This document shows, in pieces, positions 52,093 to 61,542 of a DNA stretch of 64,000 bases. The notes beneath the pieces were generated by a model. It was not told the DNA's origin. It did no database searches and worked only from the letters and a program-made list of their open reading frames with translations. Source of the stretch: Flavobacteriaceae bacterium PS02337 (GTDB lineage: Bacteria; Bacteroidota; Bacteroidia; Flavobacteriales; Flavobacteriaceae); assembly GCA_029959285.1 (NCBI GenBank), contig JASCOE010000003.1, forward strand, positions 62,001 through 126,000, given 5' to 3'. Position 1 is the stretch's first letter. Every line of letters starts with the position of its first letter. Both the position numbers and the translations under genes were made by a program.

Positions 52093-54234
52093 ATGTCGAA
52101 TACAAAAACAATTAATACAAATTTTAAGCATGTAAGCTACCTTTGGGATGATGCTAAAGCCGCAGAATTGGCGGGAGATGAAGTAGCGCTTTTTATTTAT
52201 CGTTCTAACTTGTTAGGAGCCGATTTAAGATTGACAAACTATGGAGGTGGAAATACTTCTGTAAAAATTACTGATAAAGATCCTTTAACTGGAGAATCTT
52301 CAGAAGTAATGTGGATTAAAGGTTCTGGTGGAGATATCGGAACATTGACAAAATCAGGTTGTGCGGCTTTGTATTTAGACAGACTTCGTAATCTAGAAAA
52401 CGTTTACAGAGGAATCGAATTTGAAGACGAAATGGTAGAATTATTCAACCACTGTATTTTCGATTTAGCTTCAAAAGCGCCTTCTATTGATACGCCTTTA
52501 CACGGATTTCTTCCATTTAAACATATCGATCATTTACATCCAGACGCAGCAATTGCTATCGCTGCAGCGAAAGATGGAAAGAAAATAACAGAAGAATTAT
52601 TCAACGGAGAAATTGGTTGGGTAGGTTGGCAGCGTCCAGGATTTGATCTTGGTCTTCAGTTGAGAGCTTGTTTAGAAGAAGCAGCTCAAAACGGTAAAGA
52701 ACTACGTGGAATCATGTTAGGTTCTCATGGTTTATTTACTTGGGGAGATACTGCGTTCGAAAGTTATATTAATACGCTGGAAGTAATCGAGAAATGTGCT
52801 GAATATTTAGAAGATAACTACGGAAAAAAACGTCCAGTTTTTGGAGGAAAGAAAATTGACAGTCTTCCAGAAGCAGACCGTAAATTAAAAGCAGCAAAAG
52901 TTGCTCCAATTTTAAGAGGTTTCTGTTCATCAGAGCGCCAAATGATTGGGCATTATACTGACGATGCAAGAGTTTTAGAATTCATTAATTCTAATGATTT
53001 AGCGAAATTAGCTCCATTAGGAACATCTTGTCCAGATCACTTTTTGAGAACTAAGATTAGTCCTTTGGTTTTAGAATTAGATCCAAACGAAGATTTATCT
53101 GATATTGATGCTATTAAAGCAAAATTAACTCCTGCTTTCGAAGCTTACCGTGCGATGTACAAAGATTATTACAATGCATGTAAAAAATCAAATTCACCAG
53201 CAATGCGTGACCCAAACCCTGTTGTGATTTTATATCCTGGAGTTGGAATGTTCACTTTTGCTAAAGATAAAACAATGGCGCGTTTAGCATCTGAATATTA
53301 TATCAATGCAGTAAACGTAATGAAAGGTGCAGAAGCAGTTTCAGAATACACTTCTTTACCACACCAAGAAGCTTTTGATATTGAATATTGGTTATTAGAA
53401 GAAGCAAAATTACAGCGTATGCCAAAACCAAAAGCATTGTCTGGAAGAGTTGCTTTAATTACTGGTTCTGCGGGCGGAATTGGTAAAGCTATCGCTAAAA
53501 AATTCGCTCAAGAAGGTGCTTGTGTTGTAATCAACGATATTAACGAAGAGCGTTTAGAAGGCGCAACTGCTGAATTTACAAAAGCATTTGGAAAAGATGC
53601 CGTTTCTAGCACTTTATTAAATGTCACTGACGAAGTAAGTACAGAAAAAGCATTAGACGAAGCTTCTTTAGCTTTTGGAGGTGTTGATATTGTAGTGAAT
53701 AATGCTGGTATCAGTATTTCAAAATCTATTGCAGAACACACATTAGAAGAATGGGATAGATTATACGATATCTTGGTAAAAGGACAATTTATTGTTTCTA
53801 AAGCAGGAATCGAAGTTATGCGTAAACAAGGTTTTGGAGGAGATATCGTAAATATCGTTTCTAAAAATGCTGTTGTTGCGGGTCCAAATAATCCTGGTTA
53901 TGGTTCGGCAAAAGCGGCTCAAGCGCATTTAACACGTTTAATGGCGGCTGAACTTGGAGCAGATAAAATTCGTGTAAATACAGTAAATCCTGATGCAGTA
54001 ATTTCAGATTCAAACATTTGGTCTGGAGGATGGGCAGAAGGTCGTGCAAAAGCATACGGAGTTACAGTTGAAGAACTTCCAGCTTACTATGCAAAACGTA
54101 CGTTATTAAATGAAATCATATTGCCAGATGATATTGCAAACGCTTGTTTTGCTTTTGTTGGAGGTTTATTAGGTAAATCTACAGGAAACGCATTAAACGT
54201 AGACGGAGGCGTAGCAATGGGCTTTTATAGATAA
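52093..54234 (+). CDS. rhaEW: Bifunctional rhamnulose-1-phosphate aldolase / lactaldehyde dehydrogenase
   Basis: Fusion of 713 residues. Residues about 1-430 form a class II aldolase domain (NYGGGNTSVK, PLHGFLPFKHIDHLHPDA, metal histidines in the HIDHLHPD segment, GSHGLFTWGD). Residues about 435-713 form a short-chain dehydrogenase (GRVALITGSAGGIGKAIAKK, NNAGIS, GYGSAKAAQ). RhaEW-type fusions split rhamnulose-1-phosphate and oxidise L-lactaldehyde to L-lactate, giving dihydroxyacetone phosphate and lactate. The lut genes downstream fit lactate as product. A strong terminator follows. Confidence 0.92.
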   Translation: MSNTKTINTNFKHVSYLWDDAKAAELAGDEVALFIYRSNLLGADLRLTNYGGGNTSVKITDKDPLTGESSEVMWIKGSGGDIGTLTKSGCAALYLDRLRNLENVYRGIEFEDEMVELFNHCIFDLASKAPSIDTPLHGFLPFKHIDHLHPDAAIAIAAAKDGKKITEELFNGEIGWVGWQRPGFDLGLQLRACLEEAAQNGKELRGIMLGSHGLFTWGDTAFESYINTLEVIEKCAEYLEDNYGKKRPVFGGKKIDSLPEADRKLKAAKVAPILRGFCSSERQMIGHYTDDARVLEFINSNDLAKLAPLGTSCPDHFLRTKISPLVLELDPNEDLSDIDAIKAKLTPAFEAYRAMYKDYYNACKKSNSPAMRDPNPVVILYPGVGMFTFAKDKTMARLASEYYINAVNVMKGAEAVSEYTSLPHQEAFDIEYWLLEEAKLQRMPKPKALSGRVALITGSAGGIGKAIAKKFAQEGACVVINDINEERLEGATAEFTKAFGKDAVSSTLLNVTDEVSTEKALDEASLAFGGVDIVVNNAGISISKSIAEHTLEEWDRLYDILVKGQFIVSKAGIEVMRKQGFGGDIVNIVSKNAVVAGPNNPGYGSAKAAQAHLTRLMAAELGADKIRVNTVNPDAVISDSNIWSGGWAEGRAKAYGVTVEELPAYYAKRTLLNEIILPDDIANACFAFVGGLLGKSTGNALNVDGGVAMGFYR

Positions 54235-54286
54235 AGATTGTTTAGGTTTTTTATAAGTTTGTTTAAGCAAAAGTGGTTTTTTGTGG

Positions 54287-54315
54287 TCTAGCGTTCGATT
54301 CTTTCGAACGTTAGA
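54287..54315 (+). terminator. Terminator between rhaEW and rhaI
   Basis: TCTAGCGTTCGA (54287-54298) pairs with TCGAACGTTAGA (54304-54315) with one G-U pair and a 5-nt loop, then seven T. It means rhaI probably has its own promoter or depends on read-through. Confidence 0.8.
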
Positions 54316-54434
54316 TTTTTTTAGCATATAACAGTTTGTTTTAACAATGAAAACATAACAAAAAAATGAAGTAAAACGGGAGTTGACAACGTATAAATTT
54401 ATATCTTGTAAACTCTATTAAAATACCACTAACT

Positions 54435-55709
54435 ATGTTAATCGGATCAAACCACATCGAATCTCATAACGAAGATTTAATCAAAAAACACCAAAATAAA
54501 TTAGTTTTTACAGCTTCAGAAATTAATGATACAGAAGCGATTATTCAAAAATTAATTGACTTTCAAATTGCAATTCCGTCTTGGGCTTTAGGAACAGGAG
54601 GAACAAGATTCGGGCGTTTCGCTGGAGGAGGAGAACCTCGTTCTATTGAAGAAAAAATAGAAGATGTTGGTTTGCTTCACAAATTAAACAATGCTTCTGG
54701 AGCTATTTCACTTCATATTCCGTGGGATATTCCAACGAATTATAATGAAATTAAAACATTAGCAGCACAGCACGGTTTGAAATTTGACGCCATGAACTCG
54801 AATACTTTTCAAGATCAGGCAGATGCTTCAAATTCTTATAAATTTGGTTCTTTACAAAATGTAAATAAAGCAGTTCGTAAACAAGCAATTGCTCACAATA
54901 TTGAAGTTATTCAACACGGAATCGAATTAGGATCGGAGTCTTTAACAATTTGGTTAGCTGATGGTTCTAGTTTTCCTGGACAATTAAACTTCAGAAAAGC
55001 GTATCAAAATACTTTAGAAAGTTTAGAGGAAATTTACGATGCATTGCCTTCAAACTGGAAATTATTTTTAGAATACAAATGTGCTGAACCTAACTTTTAT
55101 TCTACAACTGTAGCAGATTGGGGACAATCTTATTCATACGTTCAAAAATTAGGAGACAAAGCAAAGACGCTTGTAGATTTAGGTCATCATTTGCCAAATG
55201 CAAACATCGAGCAAATTGTTTCTATTTTATTGATGGATAATAAATTGGGAGGTTTCCACTTTAACGACTCAAAATATGGTGATGACGATTTAACTGCTGG
55301 TGCATTAAAACCATATCAATTATTCTTGATTTTTAATGAATTAGTGGAAGGAATGGATGCAAGAGGAATGAATCACGCCAAAGATTTAGGTTGGATGATC
55401 GATGCTTCTCACAACATCAAAGATCCTTTAGAAGATTTATTACAATCTGTTGAAGCGATTATGATTGCTTACGCACAAGCGCTTTCTGTAGACAGAAAAG
55501 CTTTAGAGCAAGCACAGGAAGAAAATGATGTAGTAAAAGCACAAGAAATTTTACAGAATGCATTCCGCACAGATGTTCGCGCATTAGTTGCTGAAGCTCG
55601 TTTACGTTCTGGATCAGCATTAAATCCGGTAGCGTTATATCGTTCGCTTCAAGTAAGACAAAATCTTATCGAAGAAAGAGGTTTAAAAACAGTAGCAACA
55701 GGATTGTAA
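54435..55709 (+). CDS. rhaI: L-rhamnose isomerase (RhaI type)
   Basis: Isomerises L-rhamnose to L-rhamnulose (EC 5.3.1.14). TIM-barrel protein of 424 residues similar to the Pseudomonas stutzeri type rather than E. coli RhaA: WALGTGGTRFGRFAGGGEPR near the N-terminus, metal-site segments LEYKCAEP, DLGHHLPN and GFHFNDSKYGDDD. Placed among other rhamnose genes, 200 nt after the fusion gene and 137 nt before the kinase. Confidence 0.93.
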   Translation: MLIGSNHIESHNEDLIKKHQNKLVFTASEINDTEAIIQKLIDFQIAIPSWALGTGGTRFGRFAGGGEPRSIEEKIEDVGLLHKLNNASGAISLHIPWDIPTNYNEIKTLAAQHGLKFDAMNSNTFQDQADASNSYKFGSLQNVNKAVRKQAIAHNIEVIQHGIELGSESLTIWLADGSSFPGQLNFRKAYQNTLESLEEIYDALPSNWKLFLEYKCAEPNFYSTTVADWGQSYSYVQKLGDKAKTLVDLGHHLPNANIEQIVSILLMDNKLGGFHFNDSKYGDDDLTAGALKPYQLFLIFNELVEGMDARGMNHAKDLGWMIDASHNIKDPLEDLLQSVEAIMIAYAQALSVDRKALEQAQEENDVVKAQEILQNAFRTDVRALVAEARLRSGSALNPVALYRSLQVRQNLIEERGLKTVATGL

Positions 55710-55840
55710 TTATGAGTTATGAATTATGAGCTATAAGTTGAGTCTTTTTGTGTTTTTGCTAAAAACATAAATAGACTTAGCTTAAACATAAAAAATCATA
55801 ATTCAAAAACTCATAACTTATAACTCATAACTCATAATTA
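55707..55840. repeat. TTATGAG heptamer inverted repeat between rhaI and kinase
   Basis: Positions 55707-55726 and 55821-55840 are inverted copies (19 of 20 bases) built of TTATGAG/TTATGAA heptamers. They start within the rhaI stop codon and end 7 nt before the kinase ATG, so they fill the gap. The same heptamers occur at 37866-37897. Confidence 0.5.
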
Positions 55841-55846
55841 GAATAA

Positions 55847-57208
55847 ATGAATGTAGTTGCGATTTTTGATATTGGTAAAACAAACAAAAAGGTTTTTTTA
55901 TTTAACGAAAATTATAAAATTGTCTGGGAGAAATCTGTTAATCTAGAGGAAACCAAAGATGAAGATGGGTTTCCGTGTGAAGATATCGAAGTACTTAAAA
56001 ACTGGATTTTAGACCGATTATCTGAAATAAAAGAGCTTAAAGATTATGTTTTAAAAGCCATCAATTTTAGCACTTACGGCGCCAGTTTTGTTTATATAGA
56101 CGAAAACGGAAAAGTTTTAACTCCTCTGTATAATTATCTAAAAGATTATCCAGAGGAATTAAAATCTAATTTCTATGAAAAATACAAAGGAGAAAAAAAG
56201 TTTGCTGTAAAAACGGCTTCTCCAGTTTTGGGCAGTTTAAATTCAGGAATGCAGATTTATCGCTTGAAAGAAGAAAAGCCCGAATTGTTTGAAAAAGTAA
56301 AATACTGTCTGCATCTGCCGCAGTTTTTGAGTTTTCTTTTAACGAATGAAGCTTACGCGGATATTACGAGTATTGGCTGTCATACGAATATGTGGAATTT
56401 CAAAAAAATGAAATACCATAAATGGTTGAAAGAAGAAGGTATTTCAGATAAAATTCCGCCAATTCATTTTGGAAAAGATGTTATTATGACGCGCGAAAAT
56501 CTGGCTATTGGTGTTGGTCTTCACGATAGTTCATCTGCAATTATTCCGTATACAATCAATTTTACAGAGCCTTTTGTATTATTGTCTACAGGAACTTGGA
56601 GTATTTCTTTAAATCCATTCAATAATAAACCTTTAACTTTTGACGAATCGCAAAACGATTGTCTTTGTTATATGCAATACACCGAAAAACCGGTAAAAGC
56701 AGCGCGTTTATTTGCAGGAAATGAACATGAAGTTCAGACCAAACGTTTGGCAGAGCATTTTAATGTTCCAGTTGATACTTATAAAGAAGTATATTTTGAT
56801 AAGAAAATAGTAGCCAATTTAAGAGCGCTTAATTTCCAGATTATTTATCCGAAGAAATACAATTTTGATATTTTGAAAGAATGTCCTTTTCAAAAAAGAG
56901 ATCTTTCTCATTATAAAGATTACGAAACAGCTTATCATCAATTAATGTTGGATTTGGTTGAACAGCAGGTTTTTTCTACCAATTTGGTCATTCATAATAG
57001 TCCTGTAAAAAAGATTTTTGTAGATGGAGGTTTTAGTAAAAATTCGATTTACATGAATTTATTAGCTGAAGCTTTTCCAGATGTAGAAGTTTATGCAGCT
57101 TCGATGGCGCAGGCAAGTGCATTGGGCGCTGCATTGGCGATTCATCAAAACTGGAATCCGAAACCAATTCAGAACGATTTAATTGACTTGAAATTCTATA
57201 AACATTAG
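55847..57208 (+). CDS. FGGY carbohydrate kinase, probable rhamnulokinase
   Basis: Sugar kinase of 453 residues with the actin-like ATPase fold: FDIGKTNKKVFLF at the N-terminus, STYGASFVYID, LSTGTWSISLNP and the C-terminal FVDGGFSKNSIYMNLLAEA. It differs from E. coli RhaB in sequence but the rhamnose context (rhaT, aldolase, isomerase) leaves rhamnulose as the obvious substrate. Activity towards related deoxy sugars cannot be excluded. It ends 95 nt before lutA. Confidence 0.87.
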   Translation: MNVVAIFDIGKTNKKVFLFNENYKIVWEKSVNLEETKDEDGFPCEDIEVLKNWILDRLSEIKELKDYVLKAINFSTYGASFVYIDENGKVLTPLYNYLKDYPEELKSNFYEKYKGEKKFAVKTASPVLGSLNSGMQIYRLKEEKPELFEKVKYCLHLPQFLSFLLTNEAYADITSIGCHTNMWNFKKMKYHKWLKEEGISDKIPPIHFGKDVIMTRENLAIGVGLHDSSSAIIPYTINFTEPFVLLSTGTWSISLNPFNNKPLTFDESQNDCLCYMQYTEKPVKAARLFAGNEHEVQTKRLAEHFNVPVDTYKEVYFDKKIVANLRALNFQIIYPKKYNFDILKECPFQKRDLSHYKDYETAYHQLMLDLVEQQVFSTNLVIHNSPVKKIFVDGGFSKNSIYMNLLAEAFPDVEVYAASMAQASALGAALAIHQNWNPKPIQNDLIDLKFYKH

Positions 57209-57303
57209 GTAAAAACGATTGGTATGTTGTAAATTTGTCGAGAAACGTATTTTTTACATTTTTACTTTACACGCCAAATGAACAACACACTAAATATTAC
57301 AAT

Positions 57304-58044
57304 ATGAAAATTGGACTTTTTATACCTTGTTATGTCGACCAATTTTATCCAAAAGTAGGAATTGCAACCTACGAATTACTTCAAAAATTAGGCTGTGATG
57401 TACATTTTCCAATGGGACAAACCTGTTGCGGGCAGCCAATGGCAAACAGCGGTTATGCACATTTAACTAAAGGTTGCGACGCCAATTTTATTTCCAATTT
57501 TTCTGGATTTGATTATATCGTTTGCCCTTCTGGAAGTTGTGTTTTGCATGTGAAAGATCATTTGCACGACGAAAATCAAGAAGAGAAGGCTACAGCAATA
57601 CGAAATACAGTTTACGAACTTACCGAATTTATTACAGACGTTTTAAAAATCGATCATATCGACGGAAAATTTCCGTTTAAAGTTGGAATGCACGTAAGCT
57701 GTCACGGTCAACGTGGATTAAAGCTTTCACAAATGTCTGAATTGAACGCGCCATTTTTCTCAAAACCTGAACAATTATTGCACAATATAAAAGGTCTTGA
57801 TTTGGTTGCTCTTACGAGAAAAGACGAATGCTGTGGTTTCGGCGGAACTTTCTGCGTAACCGAAGAAGCCGTTTCTGTAAAAATGGGTCAAGATCGTATT
57901 AAAGATCACGAAAGTCATGATGTGGATTATATTACAGGAGGTGATATGTCATGCTTAATGCATTTGGACGGAATTCTGAAAAGGCAAAAAAGCAGAATCA
58001 AAACCATTCACATTGCTGAAATATTAAATTCACTCGAAAATTAA
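57304..58044 (+). CDS. lutA: L-lactate oxidation subunit LutA
   Basis: Protein of 246 residues with two cysteine-rich CCG-type domains (TCCGQPMANSGY and DECCGFGGTFCV). With LutB and LutC it oxidises L-lactate to pyruvate. The frame is open from a TTG at 57235; the ATG at 57304 (MKIGLFIPCYVDQ) matches the family start. It follows the rhamnose kinase on the same strand, so lactate from rhamnose is the likely substrate. Confidence 0.92.
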   Translation: MKIGLFIPCYVDQFYPKVGIATYELLQKLGCDVHFPMGQTCCGQPMANSGYAHLTKGCDANFISNFSGFDYIVCPSGSCVLHVKDHLHDENQEEKATAIRNTVYELTEFITDVLKIDHIDGKFPFKVGMHVSCHGQRGLKLSQMSELNAPFFSKPEQLLHNIKGLDLVALTRKDECCGFGGTFCVTEEAVSVKMGQDRIKDHESHDVDYITGGDMSCLMHLDGILKRQKSRIKTIHIAEILNSLEN

Positions 58045-58048
58045 TTTT

Positions 58049-58212
58049 TTTTTACCATTAAGAAATTAAGTTCATAAAGCTTGGTTTAAATATTTATTAG
58101 TAAAAAAAATAAGAGATTTAAGTGATTTTAAAAAACTTAATTTTCTTTTAATCATTCAGAAATTAAGTTCATAAAGTTTAGCTTAATTTACTTAATATCT
58201 TAATGGTAAAAA
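58049..58212. repeat. Repeat element inside the lut operon
   Basis: 15-bp perfect terminal inverted repeats (TTTTTACCATTAAGA at 58049-58063; its complement at 58198-58212) enclose two 19-bp direct copies of AGAAATTAAGTTCATAAAG at 58061-58079 and 58158-58176. No coding capacity. It fills the 181-nt gap between lutA and lutB. Confidence 0.6.
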
Positions 58213-58225
58213 CAACTTTTATAAG

Positions 58226-59626
58226 ATGTCTTCAGAAAAAACAATACAGCACAGCGAAGCCGCAACAAAGTTCAATAAAGATGTTGAGCGTGTCAATTGG
58301 CATGATGAAACGCTATGGTTTGTACGTGCTAAAAGAGATAAATCGGCACACCAGATAGCAGATTGGGAATTGCTGCGCGAAACGGCTTCTCAAATCAAAT
58401 TAAATGTACTTTCTAATATTCACGATTATTTAGTCGAATTTGAAGCGAATGCGCAACGAAACGGAATAATTGTACATTGGGCTGCCGATGCCAAAGAACA
58501 CAACGAAATTGTACATTCGATCATGGCAAAACATGATGTAAAGCAAATGGTGAAATCCAAATCGATGCTTACAGAAGAATGTCATTTAAATGATTATTTA
58601 GCCGAAAAAGGAATAGAAGTAATCGATTCTGATTTAGGAGAATATATTGTTCAGCTTAGGAAAGAGCCGCCAAGTCATATTGTACTTCCGGCGATTCACT
58701 TGAAGAAAGAAGATGTAAGTGAAACTTTTCATGAACATTTGGGTACAGAAAAAGGAAATTTCAATCCGCAGTATTTAACAGAATCAGCTCGTCATAGTTT
58801 GAGAAATACTTTCCTAACAAGAAAAGTAGCTTTAACCGGAGTCAATTTTGCTGTTGCAGAAACGGGAGAATTTGTAGTTTGCACGAATGAAGGAAATGCC
58901 GATATGGGCGAGCATTTAGCAGACGTTCACATCGCTTGCATGGGATTCGAAAAACTGATTCCGAAAAGAGAACATTTAGGTGTTTTCTTGAGATTATTAG
59001 CAAGAAGCGCAACAGGACAGCCAATAACTACTTTTTCAAGTCATTTCAAGAAACCAAGAGACGGAAAAGAAATGCATATCGTAATCGTAGATAACGGAAG
59101 AAGTACACAATTAGGAAGAGAAGATTTCAGAAATTCATTGAAATGTATTCGTTGTGGAGCGTGTATGAATACTTGTCCAGTTTACAGACGCAGCGGCGGA
59201 CACAGCTATCATAATGCAGTTGCGGGACCAATTGGTTCTATTTTGGCGCCAAACTTAGATATGAGCAAAAATGCCGATTTGCCTTTTGCGAGTACGCTTT
59301 GTGGTTCATGTACGAACGTTTGTCCAGTAAAAATTGATATTCACGATCAATTGTATAAATGGCGTCAGGTTTTGGTAAAAGAAGGGCATACGCCAAAAGC
59401 TAAAACTATTGCGATGAAAACAATGGCAACAGTTTTAGCAAATCCGACAGTTTTTAATATTGCTGGTAAATCAGGGCGATTTGTAATGAAGAATATTCCA
59501 GGAATGGTAAATAATAAAATGAATAAATGGTACGATCAGCGCGAAATGCCAGATGTTCCAGAAGAATCTTTTAGAGAATGGTACAAGAAAAATTCGCGAG
59601 AATCTAAAGTAAAAGGAAATGAGTAG
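58226..59626 (+). CDS. lutB: L-lactate oxidation iron-sulfur protein LutB
   Basis: Protein of 466 residues. An N-terminal LUD domain (about 70-300, with GVNFAVAETGEFVVCTNEGN) is followed by two 4Fe-4S motifs (CIRCGACMNTCPVYR and CGSCTNVCPVKIDIH) and a C-terminal helical tail. It is the electron-transfer core of LutABC. Its stop overlaps the lutC start by 8 nt, so the two are coupled in translation. Confidence 0.93.
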   Translation: MSSEKTIQHSEAATKFNKDVERVNWHDETLWFVRAKRDKSAHQIADWELLRETASQIKLNVLSNIHDYLVEFEANAQRNGIIVHWAADAKEHNEIVHSIMAKHDVKQMVKSKSMLTEECHLNDYLAEKGIEVIDSDLGEYIVQLRKEPPSHIVLPAIHLKKEDVSETFHEHLGTEKGNFNPQYLTESARHSLRNTFLTRKVALTGVNFAVAETGEFVVCTNEGNADMGEHLADVHIACMGFEKLIPKREHLGVFLRLLARSATGQPITTFSSHFKKPRDGKEMHIVIVDNGRSTQLGREDFRNSLKCIRCGACMNTCPVYRRSGGHSYHNAVAGPIGSILAPNLDMSKNADLPFASTLCGSCTNVCPVKIDIHDQLYKWRQVLVKEGHTPKAKTIAMKTMATVLANPTVFNIAGKSGRFVMKNIPGMVNNKMNKWYDQREMPDVPEESFREWYKKNSRESKVKGNE

Positions 59627-60206
59627 TAAAGGCGAAATTTTAAAAAGAATAAAAGCAAATCAACCCGAATTGGTTTCAGTACTGCCAGATTTAAATCTTT
59701 TAGGTTCTGAACAATTTGATGTTTTGGAAACGTATAAAATGGTTTTAAAAGGTATTGGGGGAGATCCTGTTGAAGTTGCGAATTATGATGAAATAATCAA
59801 TTACATCAAATCCAATTATAATCTTGAAAAACGGTTAATTACAACACTTCCAGAACTTTCGGAAATTGCTTCTTTAGATTGGAAAACTGTTGATCCGCAT
59901 TCGCTTCAAGACGTTGAATTAACGGTTGTAAAAGCGCATTTTGGAGTGGCAGAAAACAGCGGACTTTGGGTAACTGATGATATTTTAGGTCAGCGTGTTG
60001 CGCCTTTCATTGCGCAATATTTAGCCATTATCGTTCATAAAAAAGATCTTATTCCAACAATGCAGCAAGCGTATCAAAGAATTGGAAACATGGAATATGG
60101 TTTTGGAACTTTTATCGCTGGACCGTCAAAAACAGCGGATATCGAGCAATCTTTAGTTCTTGGAGCGCATGGCGCAAGAGGATTGATTGTGTTTTTGTTA
60201 GATTAA
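59619..60206 (+). CDS. lutC: L-lactate oxidation protein LutC
   Basis: LUD-domain protein of 195 residues. It starts inside lutB (MSSKGEILKRIKANQPE) and ends in the typical AGPSKTADIEQSLVLGAHG and ARGLIVFLLD. The third subunit of the lactate oxidation complex; its exact task is not defined. Followed by a terminator, which ends the rhamnose-lactate block. Confidence 0.92.
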   Translation: MSSKGEILKRIKANQPELVSVLPDLNLLGSEQFDVLETYKMVLKGIGGDPVEVANYDEIINYIKSNYNLEKRLITTLPELSEIASLDWKTVDPHSLQDVELTVVKAHFGVAENSGLWVTDDILGQRVAPFIAQYLAIIVHKKDLIPTMQQAYQRIGNMEYGFGTFIAGPSKTADIEQSLVLGAHGARGLIVFLLD

Positions 60207-60225
60207 ACATAGTATTATATATAAA

Positions 60226-60249
60226 AAAGAGGATTTTGAAATCCTCTTT
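60226..60249 (+). terminator. Terminator after lutC
   Basis: AAAGAGGATTT (60226-60236), a 2-nt gap, AAATCCTCTTT (60239-60249) and further T. Confidence 0.8.
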
Positions 60250-60327
60250 TTTATTTTAAACTGTATCATTTTATTCAATTTGATAGTACTTAAAAAATTA
60301 TTTTATTTACTTTAAATAAAATTTTAA

Positions 60328-60873
60328 ATGAAGAAAAATTTACTGTTGATAATCTGTATCTGTTTTTGCTTAAGCTGTAAAAAAGATAAAATAGAAAGGG
60401 TTGAAAATGATAAAAAAATGCACGTAAAAAAAAGAACAGTTATTCTAGATACCCTTCCTGAAAAAAGTTTTCTTGAAAGCAAACCTGCAGAAGATAAAAT
60501 GTTATCGTATCTAAAATTGAAATACGAAGCAGTTTATCAATTCAAAGATTCGAAGGATGAAGAGTGGTCATTACAGTTTTTGGGAATTACTGATGTTGAT
60601 GAAAATTCGATTGATTTTCATCTTTATACAGAAACTTTGCCTTGTGATACGGAATATTACGGAAAAGCAGTTGTAATTAAAAGTGATTCTTTAGAGACAG
60701 CAGCTAAAATTTCGCTTAACGAAATAATATTTACGCAAGAACAAAAGGAATATAAACTTTTAATTATTGTCAATAAATCTAGCAATCAAATAAAAATTGA
60801 TTATGTTGATAAACTTAATGAGGGTACAGATTGTCTGCCAATAAATAATACTGTAATGGATTTAGTGAAATAA
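60328..60873 (+). CDS. Lipoprotein, function unknown
   Basis: Predicted lipoprotein of 181 residues (MKKNLLLIICICFCLSC, lipobox CLSC) with a Lys-rich linker after the Cys. The mature part is strand-rich (AVYQFKDSKDEEWSLQFLGI, IDFHLYTETLPCDTEYYG, YKLLIIVNKSS) and has two cysteines that might pair. I do not recognise the family. It is a single gene between two terminators. Confidence 0.6.
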   Translation: MKKNLLLIICICFCLSCKKDKIERVENDKKMHVKKRTVILDTLPEKSFLESKPAEDKMLSYLKLKYEAVYQFKDSKDEEWSLQFLGITDVDENSIDFHLYTETLPCDTEYYGKAVVIKSDSLETAAKISLNEIIFTQEQKEYKLLIIVNKSSNQIKIDYVDKLNEGTDCLPINNTVMDLVK

Positions 60874-60882
60874 AAGGATATG

Positions 60883-60912
60883 AAAAAAGCGAGGCATTTA
60901 CCTCGCTTTTTT
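60883..60912. terminator. Bidirectional terminator
   Basis: AAAAAAGCGAGG (60883-60894) and CCTCGCTTTTTT (60901-60912) with a 6-nt loop: T-runs on both strands serve the converging lipoprotein and YegP-like genes. Confidence 0.85.
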
Positions 60913-60933
60913 TTATTTTTTTAAACAGTTTAA

Positions 60934-61266
60934 TTAAGCTGTCTGATCGTCAATTGTTGCATCTGGAGCATTTTTCTTAACAGATTCAATTCCATTTTCT
61001 CTTGCAGAAGTGCTTTCGTACATTTCGCTAGAACCAATAATTTGTCCGTTTCCAGCTTTTAGATTAAAATAAGGCTTTCCGCTTTTAGATTCTAATCTAT
61101 CGTAACGATCATCGTCAGGTGCATTTTTTTTAACTGATTCGATTCCGTTATTGCAAGCTACTTTTGTAGTATAGCCTTCGCTTGTTAAAATTGTCTGGCC
61201 ATTACCAGCTTTCAAATTGAACTGAAACTCTCCATTGGCTCTAGTAGTAATTACAAATTTTCCCAT
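60934..61266 (-). CDS. YegP-like DUF1508 two-repeat protein
   Basis: Protein of 110 residues with two copies of the DUF1508 motif: FQFNLKAGNGQTILTSEGY ... NGIESVKKNAPDD and YFNLKAGNGQIIGSSEMY ... NGIESVKKNAPD. YegP-like proteins are small, widespread and of unknown biochemical role, with an antiparallel strand-helix layout. Single gene with a terminator downstream; the gap upstream to xdhC holds nothing I could identify. Confidence 0.88.
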   Translation of the reverse strand: MGKFVITTRANGEFQFNLKAGNGQTILTSEGYTTKVACNNGIESVKKNAPDDDRYDRLESKSGKPYFNLKAGNGQIIGSSEMYESTSARENGIESVKKNAPDATIDDQTA

Positions 61267-61542
61267 GCAGTTTAAATTTAAGGTGAGTATTAATTATTTC
61301 GCTATCGATAAAAATACAAAACTTAGTAATACAAATCATACGTCTATTTGAAAAAATAATTACGAGAACAATAAGAAAACATTTTAAACCAATAACTTAG
61401 TGTTTGTAATAGAATAAGAGTATAAATGAAATTCCAAATTTTATTGATAAAAGTCTTGTAAACTTTAAGAGGAATAAAATCATTTAAGTTTATAATATTT
61501 TCTATTTTTAAACTATAAAAAGCATCAATAGTATTTTTTTTG

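Noticed and set aside
55707-55840. Heptamer repeats as a CRISPR array
   Set aside because: Units are only 7 nt, without unique spacers, and no cas gene is present.
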